64,000 nt of DNA. Origin: Brassica napus. Its lineage: Eukaryota; Streptophyta; Magnoliopsida; Brassicales; Brassicaceae. Within the stretch, counting starts at the first letter, position 1; every line of letters begins with the position of its first letter. The notes under the pieces were generated by a model. It had not been told where the DNA came from, searched no databases, and saw only the letters and a program-made list of their open reading frames with translations. Shown piece after piece: positions 47,451 through 58,317 of this stretch. The DNA is taken from positions 56,843,452 through 56,907,451 of the forward strand of contig NC_063447.1 of the NCBI RefSeq assembly GCF_020379485.1. The letters are read 5' to 3'. The translations under genes and the position numbers were made by a program.

Positions 47451-47925
47451 TATATATATATGCATCATTTGTATTTTAGGATCGAGTCTAGAACATTTAG
47501 GATTAAATCAACCTTGCAAAGAACTTATCCTAAGTATTCAATATGAAACCTTTGTAATAATGACAAGCAGTTTGAGCACTCTTTAGAAAGTTTGTAGACT
47601 TCAAGCTTTTAAAACTCCTCTTAGAATTCTTTGACTGCTGAAACTTACTCATCTTTGAAACCAACTCCAATCTTAATTGAATTAAATAAACTTAATATTT
47701 CTTGTTTATGGTTTCTTGAGTACTAAGTCATGGCTTCGTATACACTTGAGTTTGTCTCACCAATTTTAGCAATCTTTTGACAACTCAAGTGGTATCTCAT
47801 TCTCTTAACTCTTTCTTCCTTTCAAACCATCATTAATTTGTTGTTGAGTGAAGTCTTTTTCTTTAATAAAAGCTTTGACATTATGCATAATATATCTGAA
47901 AATGAACAATTCATATATATAATAC
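47451..47925. other. Unexplained segment in the AGP copy B intron, right of MULE2
   Basis: In copy A the TA-rich tract is directly followed by the exon 1 donor. In copy B about 450 bp (47461-47905) lie between the (TA)n and the donor side, flanked again by short TA runs. It has no open frame. Minus-strand pieces look faintly protein-like (MRYHLSCQKIAKIGE). It may be a third insertion in the same TA tract or original intron lost from copy A. Confidence 0.45.
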
Positions 47926-48108
47926 CTTTAACAGGTTTGGCGCCTTCGGGATTGTTTACGCCAGCGTATTTGCAGGCTTTGCGGTAGACCATACCCCGCA
48001 AGGCCGCTAGTGTCCTGATAATCTTAGAAGGGGAAATTGGTGGGAGAATGGGAGGTTTGATTGGAGCTTTGGTTGGTAACTTGATGGGAGCTTTGGTCGG
48101 TGGGAGAG

Positions 48109-48486
48109 TGATAGGTCCCAGTTATATGTACATCAAATGTTGATCCATGAACACAAGAGAACACAACAACATAAGTTTTCTTTTGGTAGTTTAGACTACC
48201 TCTTTTTAGGTTTTTCACTGATTTAAATAGAAGACATACATGAAACAAATACATCTTTTCGTGGATTCACCCACAAGCTCACAACTAAAGGAAATGTGAA
48301 AGTGGAGAATCTGTTTCCGTGAGACAAGGGAATCCAGTTTCTCTTATTTTCAAAAAAACTTAAATAAATAAAATAAAACACTTAGTCTTTGTGAGAGAAC
48401 TTGTGATTTGGTTTTTCTCTTCCTACTTGACGTCTCTCTCCTCCATCTCACTGTATTTGTCAGCACCAACCCTTTTGGTCTCATCA
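48109..48486. mobile_element. Solo LTR with GAGAG target duplication
   Basis: The insertion starts TGATAGGTCCCAGTTATATG and ends GGTCTCATCA, giving TGAT...ATCA termini. GAGAG lies directly on both sides (48104-48108 and 48487-48491), the 5-bp duplication expected of LTR retrotransposons. At 378 bp with no internal domain, it is a solo LTR left by LTR-LTR recombination. Removing it rejoins the AGP copy B exon 1 repeats. It cannot be assigned to copia or gypsy from this alone. Confidence 0.8.
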
Positions 48487-48599
48487 GAGAGTTGATAGCT
48501 TGATAGGAGTTTTTAACGGTGGGAGAGTTGATAGCTTGATATGAGTTTTTAATGGTGGGAGATTTGGTAGCTTGATAAGAGTTGGAAACTCGGTAGGAG

Positions 48600-49200
48600 C
48601 TTTTAGTGGTGGGAGAGTTGATGGCTTGGTGGGAGCTTTCAACGGTGAGAGGGCTGGTGCTTTGGTGGGAGCTTTCAGCGGTGAGAGAGCTGGTGCTTTG
48701 GTGGGAGCTTTCAACGGTGAGAGAGTTGGTGCTTTGGTGGGTGCTTTAAGCGGTGAGCGAGCTGGTGCTTTGGTGGGAGCTTTCAGCGGTGAGCGAGCTG
48801 GTGCTTTGGTGGGAGCTTTCAGCGGTGAGAGAGCTGGGGCTTTGGTGGGAGCTTTCAGCGGTGAGAGAGCTGGTGCTTTGATGGGAGCTTTCAACGGTGC
48901 GAGAGCTGGTGCTTTGGTGGGAGCTTTCAGCGGTGATAGAGCTGGTGCTTTGGTGGGAGCTTTCAACGGTGAGAGAGCTGGTGCTTTGATGGGAGCTTTC
49001 AACGGTGAGCGAGCTGGTGCTTTGGTGGGAGCTTTCAACGGTGAGCCGGCTGGTGCTTTGGTGGGAGCTTTCAACGGTGAGAGAGCTGGTGCTTTGGTGG
49101 GAGCTTTCAACGGTGAGAGAGCTGGTGCTTTGGTGGGAGCTTTCAACGGTGAGAGAATTGATGCTTTGGTGGGAGCTTTCAACGGTGGGAGAGCTGATAG
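48600..49200. repeat. 36-bp coding minisatellite
   Basis: Tandem units of about 36 bp (GGTGCTTTGGTGGGAGCTTT followed by CAACGGTGAGAGAGCT, with variants) encode the 12-residue SPLKAPTKAPAL repeats on the minus strand. The opposite strand is also open (302 codons) because the unit lacks stops in that frame. Confidence 0.9.
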
Positions 49201-49541
49201 CTTGGTTGGTGCTTTCAAGGGTGGGATAATTGATCGTAGCTTGGTAGGAGCTTTTAACGGTGGGAGAGTTGATCGCTCAGTAGGAGATTTTAACGGTAGG
49301 AGAGTTTTTCTTGGAGCTTTGGTCAATGGTGTTATTAGTTTTATTGGAGGTTCATCTGTAGTACTGAAAACAAAGGAAATGAAGCAGCAAAGTGCTAAGA
49401 GAGTTAGCAAAACATTCTTACCAATGAAACCCATCTTTATCCTTTTGTTTTTGTTTGTGTGGGAGTTTGGCTTGATGTGAGAGGGTGTATTTATCGGAGA
49501 GTATCTACGTATTTTCTTAATATAATTCATTTCACGTTGTA

Positions 49542-49616
49542 TTTGATATCATGATATCAAATATCATGTTTGTCATAATATCATGATTTTGATATTATGA
49601 TATCATATATCAAATT
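49542..49616. repeat. Nested AT-rich palindromes upstream of AGP copy B
   Basis: TTTGATATCATGATATCAAA (49542-49561) is a perfect 20-bp palindrome. It is followed by further ATATCATGAT / TGATATTATGATATCA words that pair with it. It could form a cruciform, or be a decayed fold-back insertion in the old promoter. Confidence 0.7.
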
Positions 49617-50841
49617 GTATAGCTGTCATGTTTTATCAAATCTGAAAAGACATTACACATTAGCACCTGCATGCACGTCTCGCGAGCTACTCGGCGGTAA
49701 GTTTGTGATGTCTGTTGTTAAAGATCAAGATTTAGATCTAAGTAGGTTTCAATATGAAAAACTATCTATATGTATCTTTTCATCATAAAAAGGTATATTC
49801 ACATCTAAAAAAGGTGTTTTCCATTATTTAAAATATATTTGTATGAAGAGTTATGTCTTTTCATTGTAATTTGTAAAAGACAAATTAGATTAACATGAAT
49901 CAGGTGAACTATCCATGGCACATGAATCACGTGAACTATCCATGGCTTGAAGTCTACGTGGCTAATAATCTAAATGTGAACCACGCTAATGATCTAAACG
50001 TGAATCGCGTGAAATGTCTATAAAGTTTGAATGGGAGTCATCTAATTCAAACACATCAGAGGGGAAAAAAGTACTCCTTCTGCTATTAAGTGAATTTTAA
50101 AGTTTTTACACGTAGATTAAAATATATAAATTTTTATATAATTTATTTTAGATATATAAAAATATCATTAAATGAAATTAATTCAATCAGTAGAAACACA
50201 ATATTTTGTAATTGGTCACAAAATTCAAATGATATTAAATTTTATCTAGAATAGTGAGAACACTCTATCTAAAAATCATTTAAAGTGTTACGGAGAGAAC
50301 ATGTATAATCATGTTTTCTAAAATCATCAAGAAAGTCAAAGATTTTCTTGATTTATATGGGCCATTGATATATCGTATAATTGTTATTTTATCAAAAAAT
50401 ATTAGTATACACAACTTTTAATTAGTTGACATCATATTTTTATGTTATACACAAGGTTAAAAGAATTTTTGAGCGGCCTGTCCAAAATATATATGTAAAA
50501 TTTATGTATGAACTTAAATAAACTTCTTGATTGACCAGATTAATGTTACTAACTTACTTTCAGGTTTTACCAGAAAAAAAAAACTTACTTTCAGGTTTCC
50601 ATGTAAATATATGGGATATATAATATTAATGCATGAGATTCATTCATGTTCAATATCGGACCTGTCCAAATATGTGTGAACCGTGGCAGCAAGATGCGTC
50701 GGTGCGGCTTCAACACAGTATACATTTATAGTTCAATATCGACGCGTCTTCTGTTTATTTTGGTTTTAAAATTTACAGATTAAAACGTGCAATCCATTAG
50801 TTTAATAAAACATCCAAAGCGATACCTGTATAGATATTCTT
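49617..50841. other. Intergenic region
   Basis: I see no gene. Short direct repeats of GTGAACTATCCATGGC and GATCTAAACGTGAA-like words occur at 49905-50010. The sequence at 50480-50770 resembles the DNA at 22480-22720 (shared words such as GGACTTAAATAGACTTCTTG-like and GCAAGATGCG), consistent with the original AGP tandem duplication including upstream DNA. Confidence 0.45.
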
Positions 50842-51804
50842 ATCAAGGAAAGTGTATCAATCACAACTCATATGACCCATTCAATCACAATTATTGCCGA
50901 CAAAAGAAAAATCACAATAATCACTCCATTATATATATTTTTTCTTTTGCAAAGGACTTCATTATATATATCCTCCTTAATAATTAATATGATCTTCTCA
51001 TTCATTTGTTTGTTCCATATAGCTCTATTATATAAAGCTCTATACTCTTATTATATTAACTAGTGGTTTTTCCGGGCTACGCCCGGGTTTTCTTATATAA
51101 ATTTTAGTTTAATATAATATATTTTGCATATTTATCATTAGAGTGCAAAAGCTAATAATATTGAAAATATATACTATATTACTTAAAATTTATATGTAGT
51201 TGATTTATTTTTAAAATAATTAAAAATCGTGAATTATTGTTTTTATAAGTTTTATTAATGCTTTAGATGTACTTTTAAAATAATTTTATTTTCCTATTGT
51301 GATATTTTTTATTGTTTGGAACTAATTGATTCAATTAAATTAAATATTTTTATTGGTCTGAGAAATATTTTTGTATATAGACTCTAATTTTACTTGTCGT
51401 CACTGTTTTGTTGTGAAGAGAAAAAAATGATTTAAAACATAATAGATACTAAAATTAAATTTCTGAAATTTTTGTATGATGTTTTAATTTTTGATTTTCA
51501 GTACAAAGAATAATAATTTATTTGAAAATAATTTATCTTCATTTTAAAGTTGTAATTTTATTTTTATTTTTCAGCTTTTCTGTATTGCATTTTACCATAT
51601 TGTAGAAGAAAAATATAGTCTTGATGGATTTAGCTAAATGGCTTATTGTTTAACAATTTGGATTATGTATATTTTTTTAATTATTTTGTTTGTTTGTTGT
51701 TGATTTGCTAAATAGCTTTTTTGTTTATGAGAAAACTCATAAGTAGTTTTATTTGTGAAGTACATAGTAGTTGTTCGATTGTGAATTATATTCTTAACAT
51801 ATAA

Positions 51805-52171
51805 AAGTGAAAATGGGCTTCAAATGAAATAGACGAATTTATTCATTTACTTATAATAATAGTAATGGTTGTATCTTTTAGTAATCTACTAATCTTGTTT
51901 GGGTGGCAGAATATTGTAAATTTAATCGTTTGTAAAGCAGTGAGGTAATAGTCGAGTACTTATGGATGAGCGAGCCACTTATTGGTAAGTGAAAATGGGC
52001 TTCAAATGAAATAGATGAATTTAGTCATTTACATATAATAATAGTAATGGTTGTATCTTTTAGTAATCTACTAATCTTGTTTGGATGACAGAATATTGTA
52101 AATTTAATTGTTTGTAGAGCAGTGAGGTAACAGTCAGAGTACTTATCGATGAGCGAGCCACTTATTGGTAA
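51805..52171. repeat. 182-bp tandem duplication inside the Helitron
   Basis: 51805-51986 and 51987-52171 are near-identical copies (each starts AAGTGAAAATGGGCTTCAAA and ends with GAGCGAGCCACTTATTGGTA). They differ at a small number of bases. Confidence 0.9.
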
Positions 52172-52989
52172 CTACCTTATAACATTGAGTTTATAGCTTT
52201 GTTATATTTTCATGTATAATTTTATTCTATAGATGTCTCATACAATAAATTATTATATCTGTGAGACGTACTGAAAACACACATAAACATGCTAACATTA
52301 AACCAAAAATTTTATTCGTGTACTTTTGGGTGTTTCCAGTGACATGGGAATGTAGACAAATGAAGGAAAAGTTACAGAAAAATTGCAGGAACATATTCGA
52401 TGTTTGCTAACATTTGAAGCCATTAACTTAATGGCATTAAGAAAAATGTTTTGTAAATGCATATTGTTCTTCTGTAGAGATACATAGTGAAATAAAATAA
52501 CAACAGTCGTTTGTCTCAAACATTTGCAGGATGTGTCAGACACTCGTTATTACCTTTTTGCCAACATAAAAAAATATTTATAATAATACATTTTGTTTGC
52601 TAATAACTTAACATATTTTTCTATAATTTCATTTATTATATCTTAAAAATACTTTTTATAAAACATAGACAAACTGACTTTAAAATTCTTTGAATTTAAA
52701 AACCTTATTTATCAAATTCAGAAATAATTTAATTATTAAATAATTCTAATAAAATCTAAAGCATAGGTTCATGATTCTTTTAGTTAAACAAAACATATAT
52801 TTAAAAAATAAGTGGGTCAGATGACCCCTATCCTTGCTGTGTAGCTCTGAACATGTACATAATAGGTCTTTAAAATGTATGTAGCATGTAGTCGGTGGTT
52901 TTTTGGCCCTTGGATTGACAACGAATTGCCGCTTCCAATTAATAATTTATGAAAAAATCTCATAATTTATATCTCCAAGTGCTGTCTTG

Positions 52990-54235
52990 TAGTTTTCCGA
53001 GCACCCCTTAGCTTTATCATTGTTCTCCTCCCAGCCTAGCATATCCAAATTCTCTTCCTTAATGGTTTTTCTTGTCACAATCAAATGCTCTTGATTGCAA
53101 TGGCTATATAACCTTCAGCATAAGCAAAATTGTCTCTTGAATATTCTTCCATATCTTTGTTTGTCTTGGGGTCATTACAAAGCTCAGAATCACTAAACCT
53201 TACTTTTGTCTACTAAGGACTTAATTTTTATTCCTTTGTCTGCTTATATCAAATCTTCTTACTAACATTTGTTTGAGTTTGAGCTACATTTCACAGAACC
53301 TTTCTCACCGAGTAAGAACTTCTAGACCGACACGTCTTGATCGACACATATGTCCTTCACAACATGATAAGTGTTCTCCTTGCAACAAACTACAATGTCA
53401 CGTAAGTTACATGCCTTTTCATTCTTGTCCATATAAAATACCAGATCAACTGTCTCAGCAGAACCACTGTTAGTATTGATGTGATGAACTCGTAGCTTCT
53501 TTCCAGCCTCATTAGAATCTCCAGAAGAATGGTTCCCGAAAATCTCTTTGCAGCTCTCTACCGCATGATTACTGTCTGAAAGTTGAAAGCCCCTAGATCC
53601 AAAAACATGCATAAACTAATCCCCATCAAATACAGCTTTAAATATAAAAAGCAGAAAACAGCTAAAGATTCAACTACTAAAGTTATTTGAAAGATAATTT
53701 TGCTTATCTGCTCTCATCCTTGTAAGAGAGTAAATTATGCATAAAGATAAATCAATACACCAGAGCTATATCTTCAAGCACCAGCCAGAAAACCAATCTA
53801 CATGTGCAAGAGAAAAATATATATATCAAATAGGTTCACAAAAAAAAGAAAGGGTGAATAAAAAAGAAGAGAACGCAGTATCGTAATCAATCAATTCTTT
53901 TGCGAAGTCATAGAAAGAAGAAAAGAGACAAAAAGGATAAAGCTTTAAACTTTATTTGCAAAGATTTTGATAAAAAAAATCAATGTGTCGTAATTTTTTC
54001 ACAATAATATCAATAAAAATAGAAATTTGCAGGGCAGAAGAATCTAGAACTTACGGAATCCCAAAGAAAAAATGTCAAGGGTTAATGGTTTCTGCAATTT
54101 CGGAAAAGTTTGTTTACTCCGTGAAGTTTGTTTGTTTTAGAGAGATACAATTACGCAGATGTGAAACGATGAGATGTGGCGAAGAATCCCTAGATAGTGC
54201 ATATATAGCTGAATGAAACTGCCGATGAAGGTAAG
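52990..54235 (-). pseudogene. Host-gene-like promoter and exon fragments carried by the Helitron
   Basis: On the minus strand a TATA word (AGCTATATATGCAC, about 54203-54216) is followed by a leader with a donor GTAAGTTC near 54050. Next comes an acceptor-like tract (TTGCACATGTAG, near 53800). At 53612-53322 there is a 96-codon frame (HVFGSRGFQLSDSNHAVESC, SSGDSNEAGKKLRVHHINTN, TVDLVFYMDKNEKACNLRDI). Another protein-like piece reads SDSELCNDPKTNKDMEEYSR and NFAYAEGYIAIAIKSI (about 53195-53095), breaking down afterwards. Non-autonomous plant Helitrons often capture such segments. I cannot name the donor gene. Confidence 0.45.
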
Positions 54236-54301
54236 GAAGATGAATGGATGAGAAAGTAGTGGGCTGTTTTGAATGACATCATTAATATCAATTTACTTAA
54301 T

Positions 54302-54380
54302 CGCCTGAAAAGGGAATAGAAGCTGAACGCCTGAAAAGGGAATAGAAGCTGAACGCCTGAAAAGGGAATAGAAGCTGAAC
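54302..54380. repeat. 26-bp minisatellite, three units
   Basis: CGCCTGAAAAGGGAATAGAA plus GCTGAA is repeated three times in perfect tandem at 54302, 54328 and 54354, near the Helitron's 5' end. Confidence 0.9.
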
Positions 54381-54604
54381 GTCGGCTGTTTTGCATTGGT
54401 CTCTGGCGGATTCGAGCCTACACTGAACATCTGCTAATGGGCCATATAATGATACGAACTAAATATCAATTATTTTTCTGATGTGTCAATTTGATTGGTG
54501 CTGAATATTTGGCTGATGTGGACACTCTTACCATTGAGTATATTGTGCTTTTAGTATTGTGATAATACAATTCATCCAGCTCTCATAAGTTAATAACTTA
54601 ATAC

Positions 54605-54615
54605 GGTATCAGAGC
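54605..54615 (+). other. Retrotransposon primer-binding site
   Basis: GGTATCAGAGC matches the initiator-methionine-tRNA-type primer-binding site next to many plant copia 5' LTRs. No gag or pol is visible in the following kilobase. Confidence 0.6.
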
Positions 54616-55235
54616 AAGTTATTTGTGTGAATTTTGATCCACCGATCAAACTCTTTATGGTTTTAATAGCCTTCGTTTTCATGTTATTTCTTCTTCAATA
54701 TTATTCTATATTTTTTTAATTTTTTTACTACCATTTGTTACTTTTTATTATTTTTATTATTAAACCAAAGTGCTTCTTGTAAGGATTTATAAAAGTGAAT
54801 TTGGCGAATATTCATATTGGATCCTAAGATTAAGTTATAGTCATTCTACAGTGAAAAACCTTCGATTGGACTAGTTACGTCTAATATTACCAGAAATAAC
54901 TCTGTAAGTGCGTGGGGGAAGAGAAGTGAAGTTAAAAACACATGTGTTCAATTTGTGTCCGCATGTTAGGTTATGAAAAAACGCAGAGGCAATATTATAC
55001 TATAGTCTATGTAGTCTAGTTAATTTCTGTCACATACAAAATCACAACAATTGGTAACTGTGTATTCATAAGGAGACCGAAATTGTACAATGTACACTAT
55101 CCTATATTCAATGTAGTATGCTCAAGTTTTGGTAAAAACCATATATGTTCAAGTTCGCTTTGTTTCCACATTTTTATGTGATGTTGAATAAAGTTCCAAT
55201 ACATGTGTATAAGGTGACCCAAACAAAACTATACT

Positions 55236-55515
55236 GGCTGTAACTGGTGAATCAAAAATGGAATAAATGGAATAGAAAGGAATGTAATATAAGAGGAATG
55301 GAATGCAGTAGAAAAATGGAATAGATGCATTCCATTTATTCCTTGACAAAATTGTTATGAAATGGTTTCCTTTGTATTTGGTTTATTTTTTTTTTGGAAT
55401 TGATGGAATGACCATTCCATTTCATTCATGGTAACTGGTAATTTTTTTTATGAAATTAATGGAATTGATCATTCCAAAGCATTCCATTCCAAAAATAGGT
55501 AATCCAGTTGCAGCC
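55236..55515. mobile_element. Small fold-back MITE rich in GGAAT/ATTCC
   Basis: The left end GGCTGTAACTGGTGAATCAA and the reverse complement of the right end GGCTGCAACTGGATTACCTA share the first 12 bases with one difference. Inside, repeated TGGAATGGAAT words on the left pair with ATTCCATTCC words on the right, so the 280-bp unit could fold on itself. I could not find a convincing target duplication, so the superfamily is open. Confidence 0.5.
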
Positions 55516-57144
55516 TATATGATATATGGTATAGTTTAGGTAAGGAAGTCAGATCCTCAATACATGTGTTCAAACAAGTTGCAGTGGCCTTAATGTTATG
55601 ACATGGATTGAGGCTATATAGACACAGAGAATAGAATGCAATTATTAAAGGTAAGTAAGCAAAACGGGACCACACATTGTCTACTAATCGCAAGCTAGAA
55701 TATGTTAAAGATGACATGAAGGCAAATGTCATTTAATACAATACATAAGCCTACCCTGCTATGTAATGAAATGGAAAGCAAAGTTATAGCAAACATGACT
55801 AGATGATTTAAGTCACAAATAAAGGAAACATAGGAGAGGAAAAACATGATAGGTTTTTTTTGGCAACCCAAGACACTTCATGAGAATAGAAAGTGAAAAC
55901 GAGTATAAGACATGTGCGGAGGAAGAGGTCATTCTTCGATGAGTTACTGCAAAACCATGGAGACAATGATAGAAGTGGCTACGAAAGACCATGCCCAGAA
56001 AATAGCAATAAACTGTCGAAGCAAATTCCCTTTCTCAACAACCTTGAGAACTTCAATTGTCTCGTTGGCTGTGCATGAGACAATACTTTATGGCATTTGA
56101 ATGTTGCTATTGTTAGACAATACTTCAACGATTGTTAGACTTCAATCCTTACACATCTGTGCTGCTATTGTTAACATGTTTGCATCAGCTGACTTCAATC
56201 CGTTTTATGCCAACCCGAGGTCTTTATGGCATATAATATGATCATATAGATAACCAACCGAGATGCATTTTTCGTAGAGGTTGTGCGCAAAACGCCAAAA
56301 AGGCATGAGTTACATGGAAACGTAATTAGGAAAAAATTGTTTGCATCACTGAGGAAAGAAACATATATGTATGCATGTCCTTGTATGGAAAAAGGTTAAC
56401 ATGCGACTATACTATATTCAATATAGTGTGGTAATATTAGATTTGAATGTTTTTATCCAAACAAGTTGACCGATAATATAATACATTAGTAATATAATAG
56501 TCTCTGCATTTAAGTTAAGTCGTACTGTCATATAAAACCATCAAGCTTTGGTAATGGCGAAGGATAAATAATTTCGATGCGTTAAACTGAAAATAAGATA
56601 CAATCCGGAATAATACAAGAGATGCGCGGGATACAAAAGTCCAAAGTGGGCGCTTAGAGAAAAGTAAAGAAAATGCGAAAAATTCCAAGTCTCAACTGAA
56701 GAAAGTTAAACATAAGAGAAAGCATCAAGTGGGTTATTCCGGGAGTTGGTCTGGGTTAAATGTGGAGAAGACTTCAGTTGCATATGTTCTAGCTGCAGTT
56801 TCAAGTGCCTCTTTCGTCAGGGGCACACACTCATTCATGCACTGTGTTGTATTGAGTTCCATGAGAACAAGCGTTACAACACATGATAAACCTGCAAAAT
56901 GGAATGCATTGTGTGTTAAACATACAAACCAACTTGATGACTATTTCAACTATTCTATATGGCATATAATATGGTCATATATATCATAACATGTTCATTT
57001 CAATATATATTTATATACTATGCACATATATGACATGTTCAATTGAATATATATTTCTATAATATGCACATATATTATAGTATAGTAAACTATATTAAGA
57101 CACACCATTTGCTTGTAGACAATAATCCAACAATTTTCTTGATA
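55516..57144. other. Region with scattered exon-like pieces, no complete gene
   Basis: Two places are less AT-rich and protein-like: about 55910-56090 (minus strand EVLKVVEKGNLLRQFIAIFW, then AWSFVATSIIVSMVLQ) and the candidate exon at 56734-56891. They may belong to one decayed minus-strand gene with its promoter at 57.5-57.9 kb, but I could not join them. Confidence 0.3.
56734..56891 (-). pseudogene. Candidate terminal exon of an unrecognised small gene
   Basis: On the minus strand an acceptor TTTTGCAG (before 56891) is followed by an open frame LSCVVTLVLMELNTTQCMNE, CVPLTKEALETAARTYATEV, FSTFNPDQLPE, ending in TAA at 56734-56736. A hydrophobic start followed by a two-cysteine helical segment would suit a small secreted protein, but I recognise no family. 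Confidence 0.3.
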
Positions 57145-57445
57145 TTATAATGAAGCCACCCACACAAATAAGCACATGAATGCACGTCTAAATATATAAA
57201 GTGTGAATACAAAAGAAACATGTGAAATAGTAGAAGCACACCATGGTGACTATATTATGTACTTTTTCAACTAGTATGACATCACATTACATCAGTATGC
57301 AGAGTAGAACCATTTTCATATATTATACGGAATCCACACACACAAAACAACACATGAAGGCAAGTCTAAATGTTTATAGTGCGCATGCAAATGAAACATG
57401 TGAACTAGTTCAAGTACACCTGTGTAACTATACTATTTACTGTTA
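57145..57445. repeat. Diverged tandem duplication, about 180-bp period
   Basis: 57145-57264 and 57325-57445 align through words such as CACACAAA, CACATGAA, AAGTCTAAAT/ACGTCTAAAT, GAAACATGTGAA and ACTATATTATGTACT/ACTATACTATTTACT. The copies are clearly related but diverged. Confidence 0.6.
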
Positions 57446-57516
57446 TAATATAGTATTGGGGATAGTATTGGAGATAAAACTTCCACTATGCATTTTCACA
57501 GAAGTACAAGTCTCGT

Positions 57517-57880
57517 CATTTCGCCGTTAACCCCTTCCAACCAGATCAAATAAACGGCGGTTCAATTTCAGATAAAACACAAACAGATCGGGTTGCGTAG
57601 ACCTTGATGTTATGTCCACTACAACTACTAATTCAAACCGCACAAACCTTAATTGTCGCCGCTCTTCAATTTCCCGCGCCACCGTCACTTTCGAACTGCC
57701 TCCGTAGCCCTAACTTTTATATCACACAACACAAATCGCTACCACCGGAAGGGTGAGAGTTAACCCTTTTTCTGTTTTCCAAATCAGACTCACAGTTTCT
57801 CTCTCAAAATCTAACTTCTTTGTCGCATGCGGGGTGGAGATTAGAAATTGAAAAAAGACTTCTCAATTTCTAAGGGAAAG
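57517..57880 (-). promoter_or_regulatory. Putative 5' end of a minus-strand gene
   Basis: This 360-bp island is much richer in G and C than its surroundings. On the minus strand it contains a TATA-like GATATAAAAG (near 57718) and a purine-rich leader, then ATG ACG AGA CTT GTA CTT and a possible GT donor. It looks like the promoter, leader and first codons of a gene whose body is lost or unrecognisable (candidate exons at 56734-56891 and about 56000). Confidence 0.3.
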
Positions 57881-58317
57881 AGAAGATGCAATCTTTACTT
57901 TTTGTTCACGCGCTAAGAGGGGTATTTACGTCAGTTGTTGTTATATTATGTACAATATCATACCCAAGATTATATTATGGTTAGAACCTTAGTTTCCTTC
58001 TTTCATATGGTCATGTCGTCTAATTCCCCATTTATAAAACCAAGGTGCTTATTTGACCCAAAAAAAAAAACCAAGGTGCTTTTTGTACCATTCTGCTGCA
58101 TCTCCAATCCTTGTGTGCACACGTCTAATTTCTACTGCAATTCCAGAATTGAAATGTGGTCAAGTCATTTATGAAGCTATCAAGCTATATGCTTCCACAC
58201 GACGCCGCATAACCGTCCGGTTCAAGCACAATGATTTTATCTCATATCACATTTTTTAAAGATGTCAATCTCTAGCCGTTGCTTCAGCTTCCATTCCCTT
58301 GAGCTTGAGAGGCATAT

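Larger units (their letters stand above)
47926..49434 (-). pseudogene. AGP30-like pseudogene copy B, exon 1, with expanded Pro-rich repeats and an LTR insertion
   Basis: The minus-strand ATG (49432-49434) starts GFIGKNVLLTLLALCCFISF, the same signal peptide as copy A. The Pro-rich region has expanded to about 18-20 units of 12 residues (SPLKAPTKAPAL type), encoded by 36-bp repeats. A 378-bp solo LTR (48109-48486) interrupts the exon; translation stops inside it. Beyond the LTR the frame resumes PPTKAPIKLPTKAPIKPPIL, then TLAALRGMVYRKACKYAGVN and GAKPVK, ending at a GT donor (47925-47924). The first conserved Cys is Arg here (VYRKAC, against VFCKAC in copy A). The TATA box is GATAAATA instead of TATAAATA. 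Exon 2 is at 32170-32460. Confidence 0.85.
51060..54562 (-). mobile_element. Helitron, 3.5 kb, minus strand, both ends defined
   Basis: The minus-strand 3' end has the hairpin CCGGGCGTAGCCCGG, a spacer AAAAACCA and CTAG (51060-51063), next to host A51059. The minus-strand 5' end is TCACAATACTAAAAGCACAA, next to host T54563. The paralogous LTR at 58.4-59.1 kb gives the empty site (ATTATATTAA|TAATACAA), which confirms precise insertion between A and T without duplication. It encodes no Rep/helicase, so it is non-autonomous. It carries a tandem duplication (51805-52171), host-gene-like sequence on the minus strand (52990-54235) and a 26-bp minisatellite near its 5' end (54302-54380). Confidence 0.8.
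50842..54604 (+). mobile_element. LTR copy 1, split by a Helitron, with adjoining primer-binding site
   Basis: 50842-51059 plus 54563-54604 match 58318-58472 plus 59079-59093 (shared words ACAACTCATATGA, CACAATAATCACTCCAT, TTATATAAAG, CTCATAAGTTAA). Copy 1 contains a TATA word (TTATATAAAG) and is followed by GGTATCAGAGC at 54605-54615. That fits a 5' LTR of a Ty1/copia-type element, now lacking a recognisable interior. The left boundary is only where similarity to copy 2 begins. Confidence 0.55.

Noticed and set aside
48572..49480. 302-codon plus-strand frame with VGAFNGERAGAL repeats
   Set aside because: It is the antisense of the Pro-rich AGP copy B exon. It is open only because the 36-bp unit has no stops in that frame, and it crosses the signal-peptide region in reverse.
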